Part shown: piece by piece, positions 31,170 through 41,972 of the stretch
Layout: each line of letters opens with the position of its first letter
Position numbering within the stretch: the first letter of the stretch is position 1
DNA from: Agarophyton chilense
Taxonomy: Eukaryota; Rhodophyta; Florideophyceae; Gracilariales; Gracilariaceae
DNA: 64,000 nt
NCBI GenBank assembly: GCA_030374765.1
Contig: JARGXX010000043.1
Coordinates: forward strand, 1 to 64,000
Direction of reading: 5' to 3'
Position numbers and translations under genes: made by a program
The notes under the pieces: generated by a model
What the model saw: only the letters and a program-made list of their open reading frames with translations
Database searches by the model: none
What the model was told of the DNA's origin: nothing

Positions 31170-31593
31170 AGCTTGCTCGCCGTGTGGCGTGATGTGCCGG
31201 GGGTGCAATTGTGTCTTCTTTCGTGTCTCTGTAGGATACACCACTGCAGTTACCCTTCTCAGTAGGTACACTGAGGCGGCTGATACGCATACCATTGATC
31301 GCTGGGCCGACCTTCTCGAGGTGGTCGTCTAAGTTGAATTCTATTTCATTGAGTAGGAGGCGTCCAAGAATCACCCCTTTCATACTCTGATCCGTAATGA
31401 AGAACTCTACTCCATGCGGAAGTATAAGTATCTTGGTCCTGAGCAGGGTTATAAATAGGGGCACCGCCACCCTTTGCTTTGATGTGAACACCATGAGGGC
31501 TTCTTCATTGCTCTCAAAAGCAGTCTCGAGTTTGATGGACTCAGGGAGATTGATGACTTCCAAGTTGCTTCCTGCAATGACTTGCTTCATCAA
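31170..31593 (-). pseudogene. Chromovirus protease region
   Basis: 141-codon frame. VINLPESIKLETAF, VPLFITLLRTKILILPHGVE and MKGVILGRLLL resemble the second half of a Ty3/gypsy retropepsin (final GRxLL). The active-site Asp would lie upstream, before the TAG at about 31,630. The frame ends at the RT deletion. Confidence 0.6.
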
Positions 31594-31670
31594 GTCTTTT
31601 GATATAGCACTGTAGTCGGCAAAGAGTCTCTAATTGTGACTGCTGCGCCTCTTTCGTCGATTAAAATGTT

Positions 31671-32084
31671 TTACCTTTCATTGCTGCTCGGATGGCTTGA
31701 CAAACGGGCGACTTTGATGCTTCTCTTCCCCTGCTTCTCTGCGAATAAATCGTCCAGGAGCTGCTTCCGTTCATCAGCAAAGGTAGTACTACAGTCTTGG
31801 ATACGGTGCTTTTTGTTGCAGTTCCTGTTCAGGCAAGGCCTCGTCCACACAGTACCGTCTGCGGCGGTTTTCTGTGCTCCTGAGTTCGAAGAATCTCGTT
31901 TCGAACGTTTTCGACTGCGCTCTATATCTTCGGATTCACTCTTCTTCGAAACGTTTCCTCCGTCGCGCTCGCTTCTCCGCTTTATCTGCGCTCGTGCAGT
32001 TTCGCCGTTATGAAATTCGACGAAAAGAGCGCTGGCGCGTTTCATGAAATAGGATATGCTTGCCTTCTTGTAATGCAATGACAT
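31671..32084 (-). pseudogene. Chromovirus gag C-terminal part
   Basis: 137 codons with Lys/Arg/Ser-rich text and a CLNRNCNKKHRIQDC motif, a C-x4-C-x3-H-x4-C-like zinc knuckle. The first codons (MSLHYKK) lie inside the LTR-like repeat, so the true gag start is missing. Confidence 0.6.
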
Positions 32085-32514
32085 GTGGGTCAGCGTACGG
32101 GTCTCGACTGGTGGTAGCGTGGTAGACCGGGTCCTAAGGTTCCAATTCTTGATGGCGGCACTCCCAGAGTACTTGGTGCAATGGGCTGGCGTTTACTGCG
32201 TATTGCTACAAGTTGGAGCAAAAATAACGATGGCTTGAAGACTAATTAATAGAACGAATATACCAAAGGGGGTTCTTTAGTATCCTAACTGTGCCCACCT
32301 TCATCTAAGGGAGAAGTGTCGCTCGAGCCAAGAGAATAGTACTGGCGAGGCGCTGGGATCTCCCTGGCACTGTAATGATAATGTATGACACTAAATAAAA
32401 TAAAATAATAATCTGCCTGAGTCCAGCTGAGGTCGGCCAGTCGACGTGGCGTCTGTAAGATCCCTCAGGGCCCGGCAGCTTACAGGGCTCAACCGTTATC
32501 GTCCCTTCTTCACA
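32069..32514 (-). repeat. LTR-like repeat at the 5' end of the chromovirus
   Basis: 446 bp, TGTAATGCAATGAC...CTTCTTCACA, homologous throughout to the solo LTR at 25,306-25,750. The flanks CTTCT and TATCT do not form a clear target duplication, as expected for an LTR still attached to its element on one side. Confidence 0.7.
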
Positions 32515-33660
32515 TATCTCCCTCCTTAGGATTCGGCCATTACGGTGAAGTCAAGATGGCCTCATCATTGACCGAGGGGACGCGATCTCTTTGTCGCTCC
32601 CAGTACCATTGGGCGCGACGGGACGTCGCGTGGTCATCGCATGCGGGGATGCGACGAAGCGTGAGCTGACCATTGGCGCCGAAGGAAAATTAATTTGCTT
32701 AAGGACTGAAACTCCCGCGCGCCGTAGACACTGGCCATAGGTACATCGCCGGCGTATTCCTCGTGGTGCGGTATCCCGGTGGTCCCTTGGCTTATTCTCC
32801 CCTGACCGTCATTGGGACCTTCCTTAGTCTTTGCTCTTCCTTTGGCGACCCAATGCGCTTCGTCTACCGTGGTTTACGCCTGTCAGTACTTTAAGGTCAA
32901 TTCCATTCGTCTTCTCATCGCGGTAATTTTTCATTAGTCGCGCGCGATGCCAAACTCGCCTTATAAGCCCGTCAGATACGCTATTCTCCCTCCGGAATAT
33001 GTCGCTTCCGTCGGCTCTCCTATCCATTTCCCGGCTGACCAGCCTGTGGGGAGCGGCATTATAGCTTCGAAAAACCAAACGGGGAGCTTCTCGGGATACC
33101 AAGTGGCTTACGAACGTCATGGGGACTGCTACGACCATACAGTCGGACGGAATCCGCAAGTAATGCGTCATATCATTCTTCCGTACTCAGTAGAAAAATC
33201 CTAAAGGTTCGGTCATATGTATCTCGGTGCCCGAAGGTTTTCCAAAATACCCGATTTTTGGAAGGGCAGCATGAATGCGCCCAGCGTCTCGTAATATAAC
33301 CGATGGTTTCATTGTCCTGTGGATCTACGTTCGGCGACGCTATATTGCACCTTAATCCAAGCGGACATGCCGTACGTCCGCTGCGAGGAGGAAGCCGAAT
33401 ACCAGTTCAGGGTGACCAAACTCCTTTCGGACCTATACAAGGAGTTCATCCCGCCTCATGTGCGATTTCCTCCGGCGGGTCACAACCTTTTGGCGCTTAT
33501 ATGCTTCCAGCCGCTGTATGACCGCCTGTTTTTGGATGTCTAATAGGGTCTATCGGAACGAGATAAACGAGCCCGTGTCGTACAATCACCTCTGGGGTCT
33601 GCTACTGTCTTGTCTCAGGAGCATGTTGACGCTCAACCTCAGAAGGTAGACATGATAAAG
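32515..33660. other. Unrecognised ORFs upstream of the structured RNA-like segment
   Basis: GC-richer than the neighbours. Minus frame 32,824-33,171 (115 codons) and plus frames 32,947-33,204 (85 codons, MPNSPYKPVRYAILPPEYVA) and 33,319-33,543 (74 codons, Tyr/Glu-rich start) overlap or follow each other. None is recognised and they occur once in the window. A split plus-strand gene is possible but cannot be shown. Confidence 0.35.
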
Positions 33661-33960
33661 CTTGATGGTAACAGGTCACCGTGAAAACCCGCAGGGGCAA
33701 ACGGCGGGGCAACTAGCCTACACCGTGTAGGTGAACGATGGTAGGCGTCGACGCGCGGTAAAACCTATGTGTTAGTTGAGAAACAATGAACCAAAAGATA
33801 TAGTTGTGACCCAAGTGGGGTCTGTCTTTATCAGACTAGGGTGGAGGAGGTGCAGTTCCCTATATGCAGTGGACTGCACCCTCCAGATCACCCGGAAGGT
33901 GCCAGCAAGGCACGGTCTCTGACCTAGTTTCAGAGACCTGGCCAGCACTGGCTACAGTGC
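33661..33960 (+). ncRNA. Hairpin-rich segment resembling a group I intron core
   Basis: AAGATATAGTTG (33,795-33,806) resembles the conserved S element of group I introns. Its last six bases pair exactly with CAACTA (33,710-33,715), as R and S do in helix P7. A GACCC/GGGTC hairpin follows at once (33,808-33,822, P9 position). Then come a long hairpin (33,843-33,884 with GGTGCAGT/ACTGCACC), a perfect 9-bp stem (33,914-33,922 with 33,930-33,938) and GCACTG/CAGTGC. Upstream GAAAACCCGCAGGGGCAAACGG-type text would be P4-P6. The R-S distance is longer than usual, and no splice sites or homing endonuclease are identified. Confidence 0.4.
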
Positions 33961-33970
33961 CAGGTGGCCA

Positions 33971-34134
33971 CTCCACTACTGAATTACTAACAATCACTCA
34001 ACCAGAAGGTACATGTCAACACTACACGTGGCTAACAACACCTAGATGGTAACTCCACTACTGAATTACTAACAATCACTCAACCAGAAGGTACATGTCA
34101 ACACTACACGTGGCTAACAACACCTAGATGGTAA
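33971..34134 (+). repeat. Perfect 82-bp tandem duplication
   Basis: 33,971-34,052 and 34,053-34,134 are identical (CTCCACTACTGAATTACTAA...GGTAA). No further unit follows. Identity implies a recent event or repair. Confidence 0.95.
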
Positions 34135-34299
34135 CTCGCCCGGAGCTGCGTGGCCGATGATCCCTCGCATCCATCACCTACAAGGTCAGTGTAGTATATC
34201 GACAACCTCAAAGGTCAAACCTTCTGCCACTATAAGACAGCCCGATGATCGTTTGCGTCAATCCCTGGGGTTCTTCTTTTGTTGACATCAGGTGGAGCT

Positions 34300-34465
34300 T
34301 CACTAACACACAAATACAACATGTAAGCGTACGAAATACATTTCAAAAACTTTTGCCACGACATAATGTCAACGATTCATGGTACAGCCACTAAAAATAC
34401 AAATACAAAAACATTGGGCATTTGCAACAAGAGAAGGTGAATCGCATCAACAAGAACATTCTAAT
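34300..34465 (-). repeat. Terminal direct repeat of copia II (left)
   Basis: Aligns with 39,125-39,290 (shared TACAACAT-TAAGCGT, TGCCACGA-ATAAT, GGTACAGCCA, CAAGAGAAGGT, CATTCTAATA), with numerous substitutions. Probable LTR remnant. Clean TG...CA ends and target duplication were not found. Confidence 0.6.
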
Positions 34466-34477
34466 ACTCTTGCGTCT

Positions 34478-36290
34478 TCAACCAAAATGTTTCTCGGATC
34501 TTTTAGTTTCCGAAATATCCTGAGGGTTGAAGTTGAGTTTGTCAGTAAATAGCGTAAGCTGAAGAGCGTCTGTCTTCTTGGTGAGTAGATCTGCAAGGTT
34601 GGAGTTTCCAGGAACCCAAGATATTTTGTCCACTGCACCAGTCTGAAATTCATATTGGACGCAGCTAACTCCTCCGCGAATAGACTTGGCGATAGAGTTT
34701 TTCTACGTCAAGAGTGATGTGATTGAATCTTTGGATTCAACTGCACTTCTCAGTTTGACCTCCATATCTAACAGCTCCGGGTATGCCTTAGAGATAGTCC
34801 TGCCTTCATCAATGCCTTCAGAAGCAGCAAAAATCTCGGCTGCTGGAACGCTTTTAACTGGGCGCTCTGCCTTGTGAAAGAGCCACGAGATGGTATAATC
34901 AATAGAACTGCTTTTCATTTCACCTACAAGTAGACCAGTTAGAACTCCAAGTTGACCACAAGCATCAGTACGTGATGCATCAACAAATACTAAGACGCTG
35001 ATCTCATGCTGTTTGCTATCTGTCTGCCTAGGGTGTGCGATTGTTTTTCCAAGCTTTTTAAGCTTTGCAAAAAAAAATAACTGGTTGAACAAAATGGCAG
35101 ACCTTAAGATCGGGTGCTTTTTGCTGTAGATAGCTCGCATAGAATGAGCAAAAAGGCGATGCAGCAGTTCCGATCCATCCAAGGGAACTGTTGGTTGAGG
35201 CAAATAATGACTTCTCAATCTGGTTGAGTGGTTCGTCAGAATGCTTGCGACGTTGTCTGGAGAAGGGATACTCAGTAACAGCTTCCATTTTGTCGTCGGC
35301 GTCAGTCTCAATGGTAAGATCACCATTTTGAATAGTGTTGATCTCAAAGAAACGTAGCTTTCCTGGTCCATGCATCACATCACCAAACTTGAATCGTTTG
35401 TCAAATTCCATCATTCCACGTTTCACACCGTTGGCATCACATGCAACGTTCAAGTCATCTACAATTTTTGCGACAATTAGTCCCAACCTTCCGTTTTCTT
35501 TTTGAAAGAAGAGCTGGGGCACGTGAGCTGACTGAGTGAGTCCAATTTCAAACATAATATTGTCGGACTGGTTCTACCATTTATCATTGGCATTTGCAAG
35601 CCCGTATGCAGCTGTCAACAACAACCATAGATTAGTAGATTTCATTCGGCTTTCTTTGGGAGGGCGCACATAGACATTTCTCTGCGCCTCACCGGTCTGC
35701 AAAAATGCAGAGTTTACATCAGCCCTGCAAATGTTCCATCGGAATAAAGATGCTATGGACTCGAGAATCCAAAGACCTGTAGGTGGACACGTTATACAGT
35801 CTTTGCTTAGGACGATCCTTAAGTCATCTTCGCTACCATGAGGTGCTATTCGTGCTTTTAGCTTCAAAGAGCCATCGTCATTACTCTTCATTTTGTAAAG
35901 TGTGTGACTATTGATTATATTTGAGTTCGGAAGAACTTCGTCGTGTGTGACAGGGCGCACAGTCTTGATGAAGGTTTCCTCTTCTAACTTGTATGCATTG
36001 AATAGAGGGTATTGGTGGAACCCTTGTGCGTGGTGCTTGAGGAATGGCTTATTCCCAAAATGCTTTACCATTGACGACTGAACAGCTTTCTCAGTGCTAG
36101 TGACTTGTAAATCAGGCAGTGTTGGACTAGAGCTAGAGCTAGCTGTAAGTGCATTGTTGTAGTTCCAAACTTCCTTTATCATATCTAGGAGTTCTTTGTC
36201 GCCGTCCTCATAATAGGTGTTTAGACGACCATCTTCGTCTGCTGAATGCACAGTTCCTGGATAAAAATGCGCAGCCATGGGCCAGAGCAC
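34478..36290 (-). pseudogene. Copia II reverse transcriptase and RNase H
   Basis: RT starts within 35,574-36,290: NSHTLYKMKSNDDG, ICRADVNSAFLQ (Asp), VYVRPPKES, LWLLLTAAYGLANAN. A CAG-to-TAG type stop follows at 35,574-35,576. 35,058-35,555 continues with VAKIVDDLNVACDA (active site VDD). After a frame change, 34,703-35,371 gives RNase H (VLVFVDASRTDACGQLG, VKSVPAAEIFAASEGIDE). The end of pol (ISWVPGNSNLADLLTKK) runs to TGA at 34,478-34,480. Confidence 0.85.
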
Positions 36291-36396
36291 TGAAAAAATG
36301 TGTCCAACTGACGGTTTATCATACGGAGAGTCCGTCGATAGTACATCATCAGCAGCTGCATTCTCATGATACGATGTAGCCTGGGAGTCAAAACAT

Positions 36397-37600
36397 CTAC
36401 TTGGTACTATAGTCCGGACTTGCTTCGGCAGTCGTTACAGGCAACGTGCCTGCAGAACTACGCTGTTCAATAGAGAGTTCATCTACCGAGCCCATTCCTT
36501 CCTGTACTAGTTGGGCGAAGCTCTCTTTAGAAAGTGCTGGCCAGGTATCTTCAAAGGCGGCAATAATTTCCCGACCCTTGCGTCCTGGAACGGTCACTGA
36601 GCGAGCAGCTCTGTTGACTAAGAGGATCGGTTTGGGATCCGTCCACTTTCCTCTCTTTTCATAGTCTTTCTTTTGGTTGACTTCAACAAAGTCACCAACT
36701 GCGATTGGTGGTTCAGTCACAGAATTTGAGCGAAGAATTAGCGCTAGTTTGCGGCGTTCTTGTAGCTGGTCACGAGCAATGCGAACATCGTCAGGTATAG
36801 CAGTTTTATTAGGCTCGGCGGCAATAGGATTTGAGAAGCCTTTCGCTAGTTCAAATGCAGACAAGGTGTTGTTACCGTAAAGATCGTTAGAAATACACAG
36901 AGGCTTGTATGCAGCTACTTTGGGGTCAAACTCGGAACCAGCATCCTCTTTTAGGTTAATAAAGATGCTGCGAAAGATGTTATGCTTAGACACTATCGCA
37001 TTTTTCGAGTGCCTGCCAGGAGGCACTCGATGAATCGGTATTCCAAGCTTCTTGGCGTAGCGCTTGAACGATCCGACTTGGAAGGCTTTGTCTGCACGAA
37101 TAGAGTCAGGGTACCAGAACTGGGATAACCAGGAGGCTTCAAAGGCAAAAATAGCCTCTGTAAGACTTGTTGAAGTTACTACAAGAGCACTTGAATATCT
37201 TGTAATTAGATCCATCAAGTGCATTTGCAGCATCTCATCAAAAAAAAAGATCGACACATAAAACCTCGTTGTAGTCCTTAGAAAGGGAACTAATGGAGAC
37301 CTTGAGACTGGGCTGCGGCACCGCTGCGGAGCGACAAGCAGTGCAGCGATTGATCATTTCCGTGAGCTACGACTTTACGGTCTCAATCCAGATTCCATTC
37401 CTCTCTATCAAGAGCTTGTAGTCACTATAGCTTGCATGGCCACATACGTGTTTGTAGGCCTTGTCTATAATCTTCTTTACATCACACCATGGTGTGGTGT
37501 CAAGAGTTACTGCAGAGGCTCGAAAGAGTAGAGCCGTCATTGCAGTGAGATGTAAAGATTCCCAATGCCGAGTAGCTAAGGAAGCCATTATTGATTATGG
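36397..37600 (-). pseudogene. Copia II GAG-pre-integrase and integrase
   Basis: 37,367-37,588 holds HVCGHASYSDYKLLIERNGIW, the zinc-binding pre-integrase motif. 36,397-37,257 is integrase: HLMDLITRYSS (first Asp), SIRADKAFQVGSF (second Asp), GIPIHRVPPGRHSKNAIVSKH, where the catalytic Glu expected two residues after NA/NP reads Val. DFVEVNQKKDYEKRGKW and VNRAARSVTV form the C-terminal part. A frame break lies at about 37,258-37,366. Confidence 0.8.
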
Positions 37601-37667
37601 AAAGGTGGTCTCGGTGTCCGTGAGAGACGAACATAAGTGCATTTCTGCCTATGTGCTCGGTATTAGC

Positions 37668-38963
37668 TTATCGAGTCACGTCTCTTCCAATGACCCACTG
37701 GGGTGATCCGTCTAGAACAAGGTGCTTGATCCGAACTGAATTACCGTGGTCAGATGTCGCAGTGAGGGCAATTGATCCTAGTATGTGACGTGCTGAACTG
37801 GTGTGCCGGCCAGTTCCGTACTGCCAGTGCGTGTGTCCGTTGAGTGCCAGGGGTATGGCATCTAGCTTCGGGTTAGCTGGCAATCCGATGTGATCGGCTA
37901 GTAAGTTCAGTTCTATTGATCCAATTGCGGAGAACGATGCTTCGTCGCCAAGCAGTGGTCCGAGTTCGACCAGAGATGTATCGGTACTGGCGGATGAGCT
38001 AGTCAGAGTTGCCATATTAAATGAGACAGTCTTCCTCTTAGACTTGTCTCTGCTGTGCTGATCATGGTAAGGTGTGTTTCCAGTGCAATTAGAGTGACGA
38101 CCGTTTTCTTTTGACCCAGATGGGGCATCAAATGACTTCATATGCGATGGGAATGAGCTGTCGGGATAGTGGTTGCGCCTCCAGTGTCCATATTTTCTGC
38201 ATTCATCACAGGGATACTTTAAAATGGAAGATTGTCCCTTGTAACGGCTTCTGTGACTGCGAAGATGTTCTCGAGTATGGCTTGTTCTAGCAGAGCTGGC
38301 AACAAGCGATCCAATTTCGCTGTTTGGGGAGGTCTTATCGCAGTGCTTAATGACCGAGGCTACTGATTGATCCGTTATAGAGTTGATAAACTCTTCATTC
38401 GACGACTGCAAAATGAGGTTCTCATCAGATGATTCGCCTGCTGCCATAACGGAAACCCGTTTGGAGTCATCAATGGCGGAATTAGATAGTAGCATTAAAG
38501 CAGTAATGCACTCGGGTAGCCTGATAGTAGAAGATATGGAGTTGAACTTTGGAACTTGTGTCGAGAATCGAGACTCGAAGTTCTTCATGGTCTCGGTGCT
38601 GCAACGGCGAGTATTCCATAGCATATTGAGCGCGGGAAGCTTCACTTACTATAGAGAGGGCATCCTTCTGATATATATTGCCCACGAAGAAGTCTACTTC
38701 CCAATCTTCAATCAGCTCAGTCTGTGACATTCCAGTGCGAAGATCTTTTGCACGGCCATAAAATTGAGATTTGATACAAACAGCCTGCATTGCTGTCGGC
38801 ATCTTGCTGCTATTAGAGTCTGGGAGAGTTTTGTGAAACGTCTGCCAGAGCTTGACTGCATCTTGATATTCTTCCTGGTCACCCCTCCCATCAGTCCATG
38901 GAGGGGATCTCACATCCCAGGAGAACTTGGTCCTAGACGAAAAGTTGGCTTAGAATGCTGGGC
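37668..38963 (-). pseudogene. Copia II gag and protease
   Basis: ATGGGCCCAGCA at 38,963 opens gag but is followed at once by a TAA. 38,482-38,913 then 37,668-38,645 continue: LPECITALMLLSNSAID, a zinc knuckle CDECRKYGHWRRNH (last Cys replaced by His), and the protease, where PLLGDEASFSAIGSIEL replaces the usual D-S-G-A site, followed by LVLDGSPQWVIGRDVT. Confidence 0.8.
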
Positions 38964-39124
38964 CCATCACTAAAAAAAATTAGACTGCGCCTTCGTGCTT
39001 GGTCGAGCTAGTCGACTGAGAACGACAAATTCAAGTGCTTTCTGTCAGTGTAAAACAAATTCCACATTGAGAGAGAGGTCTCTACCTCTTCCCGCTGGTT
39101 TACCAACTACAAACATGGTGATTT

Positions 39125-39290
39125 GTAAGGACACACAATTACAACATATAAGCGTGCGCAATACATTACAAAAACTGTTGCCACGAAATAATATCAACGA
39201 GTCACGGTACAGCCATTAAGAATACAAATACGAAAAGATGGGGCGGTTGCATCAAGAGAAGGTCAGTTTCATCAACCTACCATTCTAATA
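39125..39290 (-). repeat. Terminal direct repeat of copia II (right)
   Basis: Partner of 34,300-34,465. It lies about 160 bases upstream of the gag start, the position expected for a 5' LTR end. Confidence 0.6.
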
Positions 39291-40018
39291 GAAGCATTCA
39301 CGTTAGTCGGTTATCACAGTTTTTATGAATATAATCCGTTCATTGTAACAATTCCTATCATTGTCGATGACAGTACACATTCATCTTTAGTGCTCAGTCT
39401 GCTTTTTCCCTTAATAAGATTTCTACACCAATCGTGCATTTGACTAACTTTACTTCTTCAATCAACACTTTTCTTTGAAAAACAAAGTATTGAGAGTGCT
39501 ACCAAATAAAAGAAGAAGCTTATTTATCTTCGTAATCATCTTCGAGAACTCATACAAGTGCGTACGTTAAGTTTTTTTCAAACTCTTTGTAAGATTTTAA
39601 GTTGTGGTCGAGATCTGTTTGGCTACGTTTCCCCTTTCCAAAACAGTTTTAACACTACAGTCAAAGAACGTGGTATTTCTTTGTCATCGCAGATATTTCG
39701 AAATATTTACAGTGCTTCCTTCCAGTTATCAGTAGTTGTTTCGTTATGAATATTTAAAGGAGCCTGCCAATTTGGGCAAACTGTATATCAGATGAGACGT
39801 TCAGTCTAACCAGAGCTAGGGCTGCCCGCACATGGGAAGAGAGGCGGCCTGAGCCGGAAGCAGCCACTAGTATTGCGTGCTTTTTCTCAGCCGTTCCACT
39901 GGCTTTGGCTCAGCCGTGCCATCGTCTCATAACTCGCTTCGGCACGAGAACTCTCAGTAAAAATAATAGAGAAAGCTGGCCGCTGCTTCCAACTGCGAAC
40001 AGATCCAGCACTGTTTGT
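39291..40018. other. AT-rich then GC-rich spacer without recognised gene
   Basis: 39,291-39,770 is AT-rich with short frames only. 39,800-40,018 is more balanced. No coding motif or repeat of the window is seen. Confidence 0.5.
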
Positions 40019-40062
40019 GCAGCCAATGAGAAAGGAGCCACTGACGTCTTTTCATTGGCTGC
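40019..40062. promoter_or_regulatory. Symmetrical CCAAT-CRE-ATTGG module
   Basis: GCAGCCAATGA (40,019-40,029) and its exact reverse complement TCATTGGCTGC (40,052-40,062) flank a CTGACGTC motif (40,041-40,048). CCAAT is the NF-Y core and TGACGT the bZIP core. The 11-bp arms are perfect. It could serve promoters on both sides, but no intact gene flanks it here. Confidence 0.4.
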
Positions 40063-40189
40063 CCGCCGTAGTAGGAACGGTCAGGTGGTCGCCGGCGCCT
40101 CCACTTAATGAGCCCGAGAATCGCGACGCTCCCGTACTTAATCCCGGACTCTGTTCACATCCTCGTATGGTGCGACTCACACATCTTCA

Positions 40190-40345
40190 GTCGTAGCTTC
40201 AGTCTCAGCTTCACTCACAGCTTCAGCCGCAGCTTCAACAGCACCTCGAGCAAATAGCTTCAGCGGGTTTTTGCAGTGTTCCCAAGCGCGACTCAAACAA
40301 CTATCTCAGTCGCAGCTTTAACAGCAGCTTCAGCTCCAGTGTCAG
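40190..40345. repeat. Imperfect AGCTTCAG-type simple repeat
   Basis: Repeated CAGCTTCA(G/C) units of 6-12 bases (AGCTTCAGTC, CAGCTTCAGCC, CAGCTTCAACAGC). On the minus strand the run encodes Ala/Glu-rich text (AEAAVKAA) in a 65-codon frame at 40,293-40,490. Confidence 0.7.
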
Positions 40346-40665
40346 ATTCTTCAGCCAAGGAAATGTTTGAGCTTTTGCCTTCGTATCGTCTTTCGGACGA
40401 AATACCCATGAAAGCACCCAGAGACCAATAGCCCATTTTACAAGCCGAGGGGATGCTTCGGCTATGAGATGCTCGCTTGAGCTTTACCATCTTGTGAATC
40501 TCAGAACTGCCCTCGGTTGTAATCGGATATGTACATTTCTACGGAGCGCTACAACTATCTACTGCACCAAGCTCACCTTCAGACCTCCATGTCGTCCCCA
40601 TCGGCACCTTGCGACTCATTACCATCTTCCGCATCTCCTGAATCGGTCTCTGTACTGCTCAAAAC

Positions 40666-41589
40666 TCAACTTGATCTTCCGATGACTTCTTGCACCTCCC
40701 GCCGCACCGCGGTACATCTTGCGTCGGCAACCGGCCCGTCGAAACTCAGTGGTCGATACCGTCTTCTCTCCCGGCTTCTGTGACTCACTGCAACATTTCC
40801 GATAGGACTTTCCCCAAAGGCGAATGGTGACCGAGTACCCGGTGTCATTGAACCCAGATCGTTGCCTGGACTTCTCCGCACGCTGTGCTGTCGACTCAGA
40901 GCCATATTCCTCGTGGACGGTGACATGGGAGAAACAAAAATCGATCCGATTTGTTTTGGGGATCTTTGTGTCTTCATGATGCGCATAGCACTCTGCAATA
41001 ATTTACGATCAATATCCTCAAACATTTTCTTTTGTTCCCTTCCCTGACGGCGGCTTGCCCGTCTGGAAAGGTCATTCAAACCTTCTGAAGCTTGGTCGTC
41101 TGCCTTACTCGCTCGCAATGCTTCCGCTAATCTCTTTGCATCTCGGCCTCCATTATCTTCGCCCGTCAGTACGATGAAGTTGCTCATGAAAGGCACAAAC
41201 ACTTCGTTATAGAAGCGAATGATATCGCCTGTCTCTTCAGCCGTCGATTCCGGTCGTGGCCCACTATCATCGGCAGCATCTTCCGCCAACAAATGCCCGA
41301 AATCTCCGAGAAAAATGTTACGGGACACTGGTGGAGAATTGCTCAGAAATGTGGAATCACTTGTGTGCTCCAATTGATTGTAGTGCCACACGATATGGCG
41401 GAACTGCAGTTGGATATGTTGGATCTTGGCCACGCCATCTACCACAAACAGGATGATCAAGTCAATATGTCTGTTGACTGTCAAATTCCATCTGCACCAC
41501 AGAGCATACTGCACGCTTTTCCACACTGCCGAACGAAGGTTGGTTTGGGTGTCCAAATCAGGGGATCGCAGGCAAGAGAGAGAGAGCAT
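40666..41589 (-). pseudogene. RBR: RBR second half of pocket B and C-terminal region, unit 2
   Basis: Counterpart of 6,193-7,116 and open over the same 307 codons. There are a few amino-acid changes (for example IEG to NGG in the FIVLTGED region, PYM to PFM), and all RB-family motifs are kept. The first half of pocket B is again separated by the retroelement. Confidence 0.75.
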
Positions 41590-41929
41590 TGCTAAGCAAC
41601 GAGTGCGCGCGGTTGGCAGCGTGCCGGGGCATTATGCGGGCGTACTGCTCGTCGCGCAAGACCGTGAGAAGGGTTTCGAGTGCATGGTTGGGTTTGTTGA
41701 GCAAAGAGACGGCGTCCATGACGGCGCACATGAGCGTGGTGTGATGAGCGGTGAAATTGGGCTGATCGGATGCGCGCAGGGACGAGAGCAAGTCGAAAAG
41801 TAGGGTGGCGACTACTTCAAAGTGATTTTCGTGAAGGTGATGGAGCACGGCAAGAAGCGCGGAAAGGATGGCGTGCGTATGAATGTCGACAGCTAGTGAC
41901 AGGATGCCATGTAATGCGCACGCGAGCAC
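41558..41929 (-). CDS. HEAT-like fragment, unit 2
   Basis: Counterpart of 7,085-7,456, open over 123 codons, with FDLLSSLRASDQ replacing PDLLSSLCASDQ. There is no inverted partner on its left here. Confidence 0.4.
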   Translation of the reverse strand: MLACALHGILSLAVDIHTHAILSALLAVLHHLHENHFEVVATLLFDLLSSLRASDQPNFTAHHTTLMCAVMDAVSLLNKPNHALETLLTVLRDEQYARIMPRHAANRAHSLLSNALSLLPAIP

Positions 41930-41972
41930 TTACGTGCTCTGACGCCCGTTCCAACTTGCATTCGTAGTTAGT

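Larger units (their letters stand above)
29499..32514 (-). mobile_element. Ty3/gypsy chromovirus with internal deletion of RT
   Basis: Minus order: LTR-like repeat (32,069-32,514), gag, protease end, RNase H end, integrase with H2C2 finger, core and chromodomain. Protease and RNase H texts abut at about 31,170-31,200, so RT and most of RNase H are deleted. Integrase after RT/RNase H is the Ty3/gypsy order, and the C-terminal chromodomain marks a chromovirus. No left LTR is found. Confidence 0.85.
34300..39290 (-). mobile_element. Ty1/copia-like element (family II), full length, degenerate
   Basis: Minus order gag, protease, GAG-pre-integrase, integrase, RT, RNase H, between direct repeats of about 165 bp at 34,300-34,465 and 39,125-39,290. 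It is the reference for the truncated copies at 7.5-9.7 kb and 22.8-25.3 kb. Stops and frameshifts separate all domains. Confidence 0.85.
6031..40503. repeat. Tandem duplication, unit 1 (about 34.4 kb)
   Basis: From 6,031 to at least 29,651 every ORF and landmark recurs at +34,473 (before 14,104) or +34,349 (after 14,228). Two compensating 1-nt indels lie near 25,708 and 25,911. Bases 29,652-40,503 have no visible partner only because the window ends inside unit 2. Confidence 0.85.

Noticed and set aside
33971..34134. CRISPR-like array
   Set aside because: Only two directly adjacent identical units without spacers, in a eukaryotic context.
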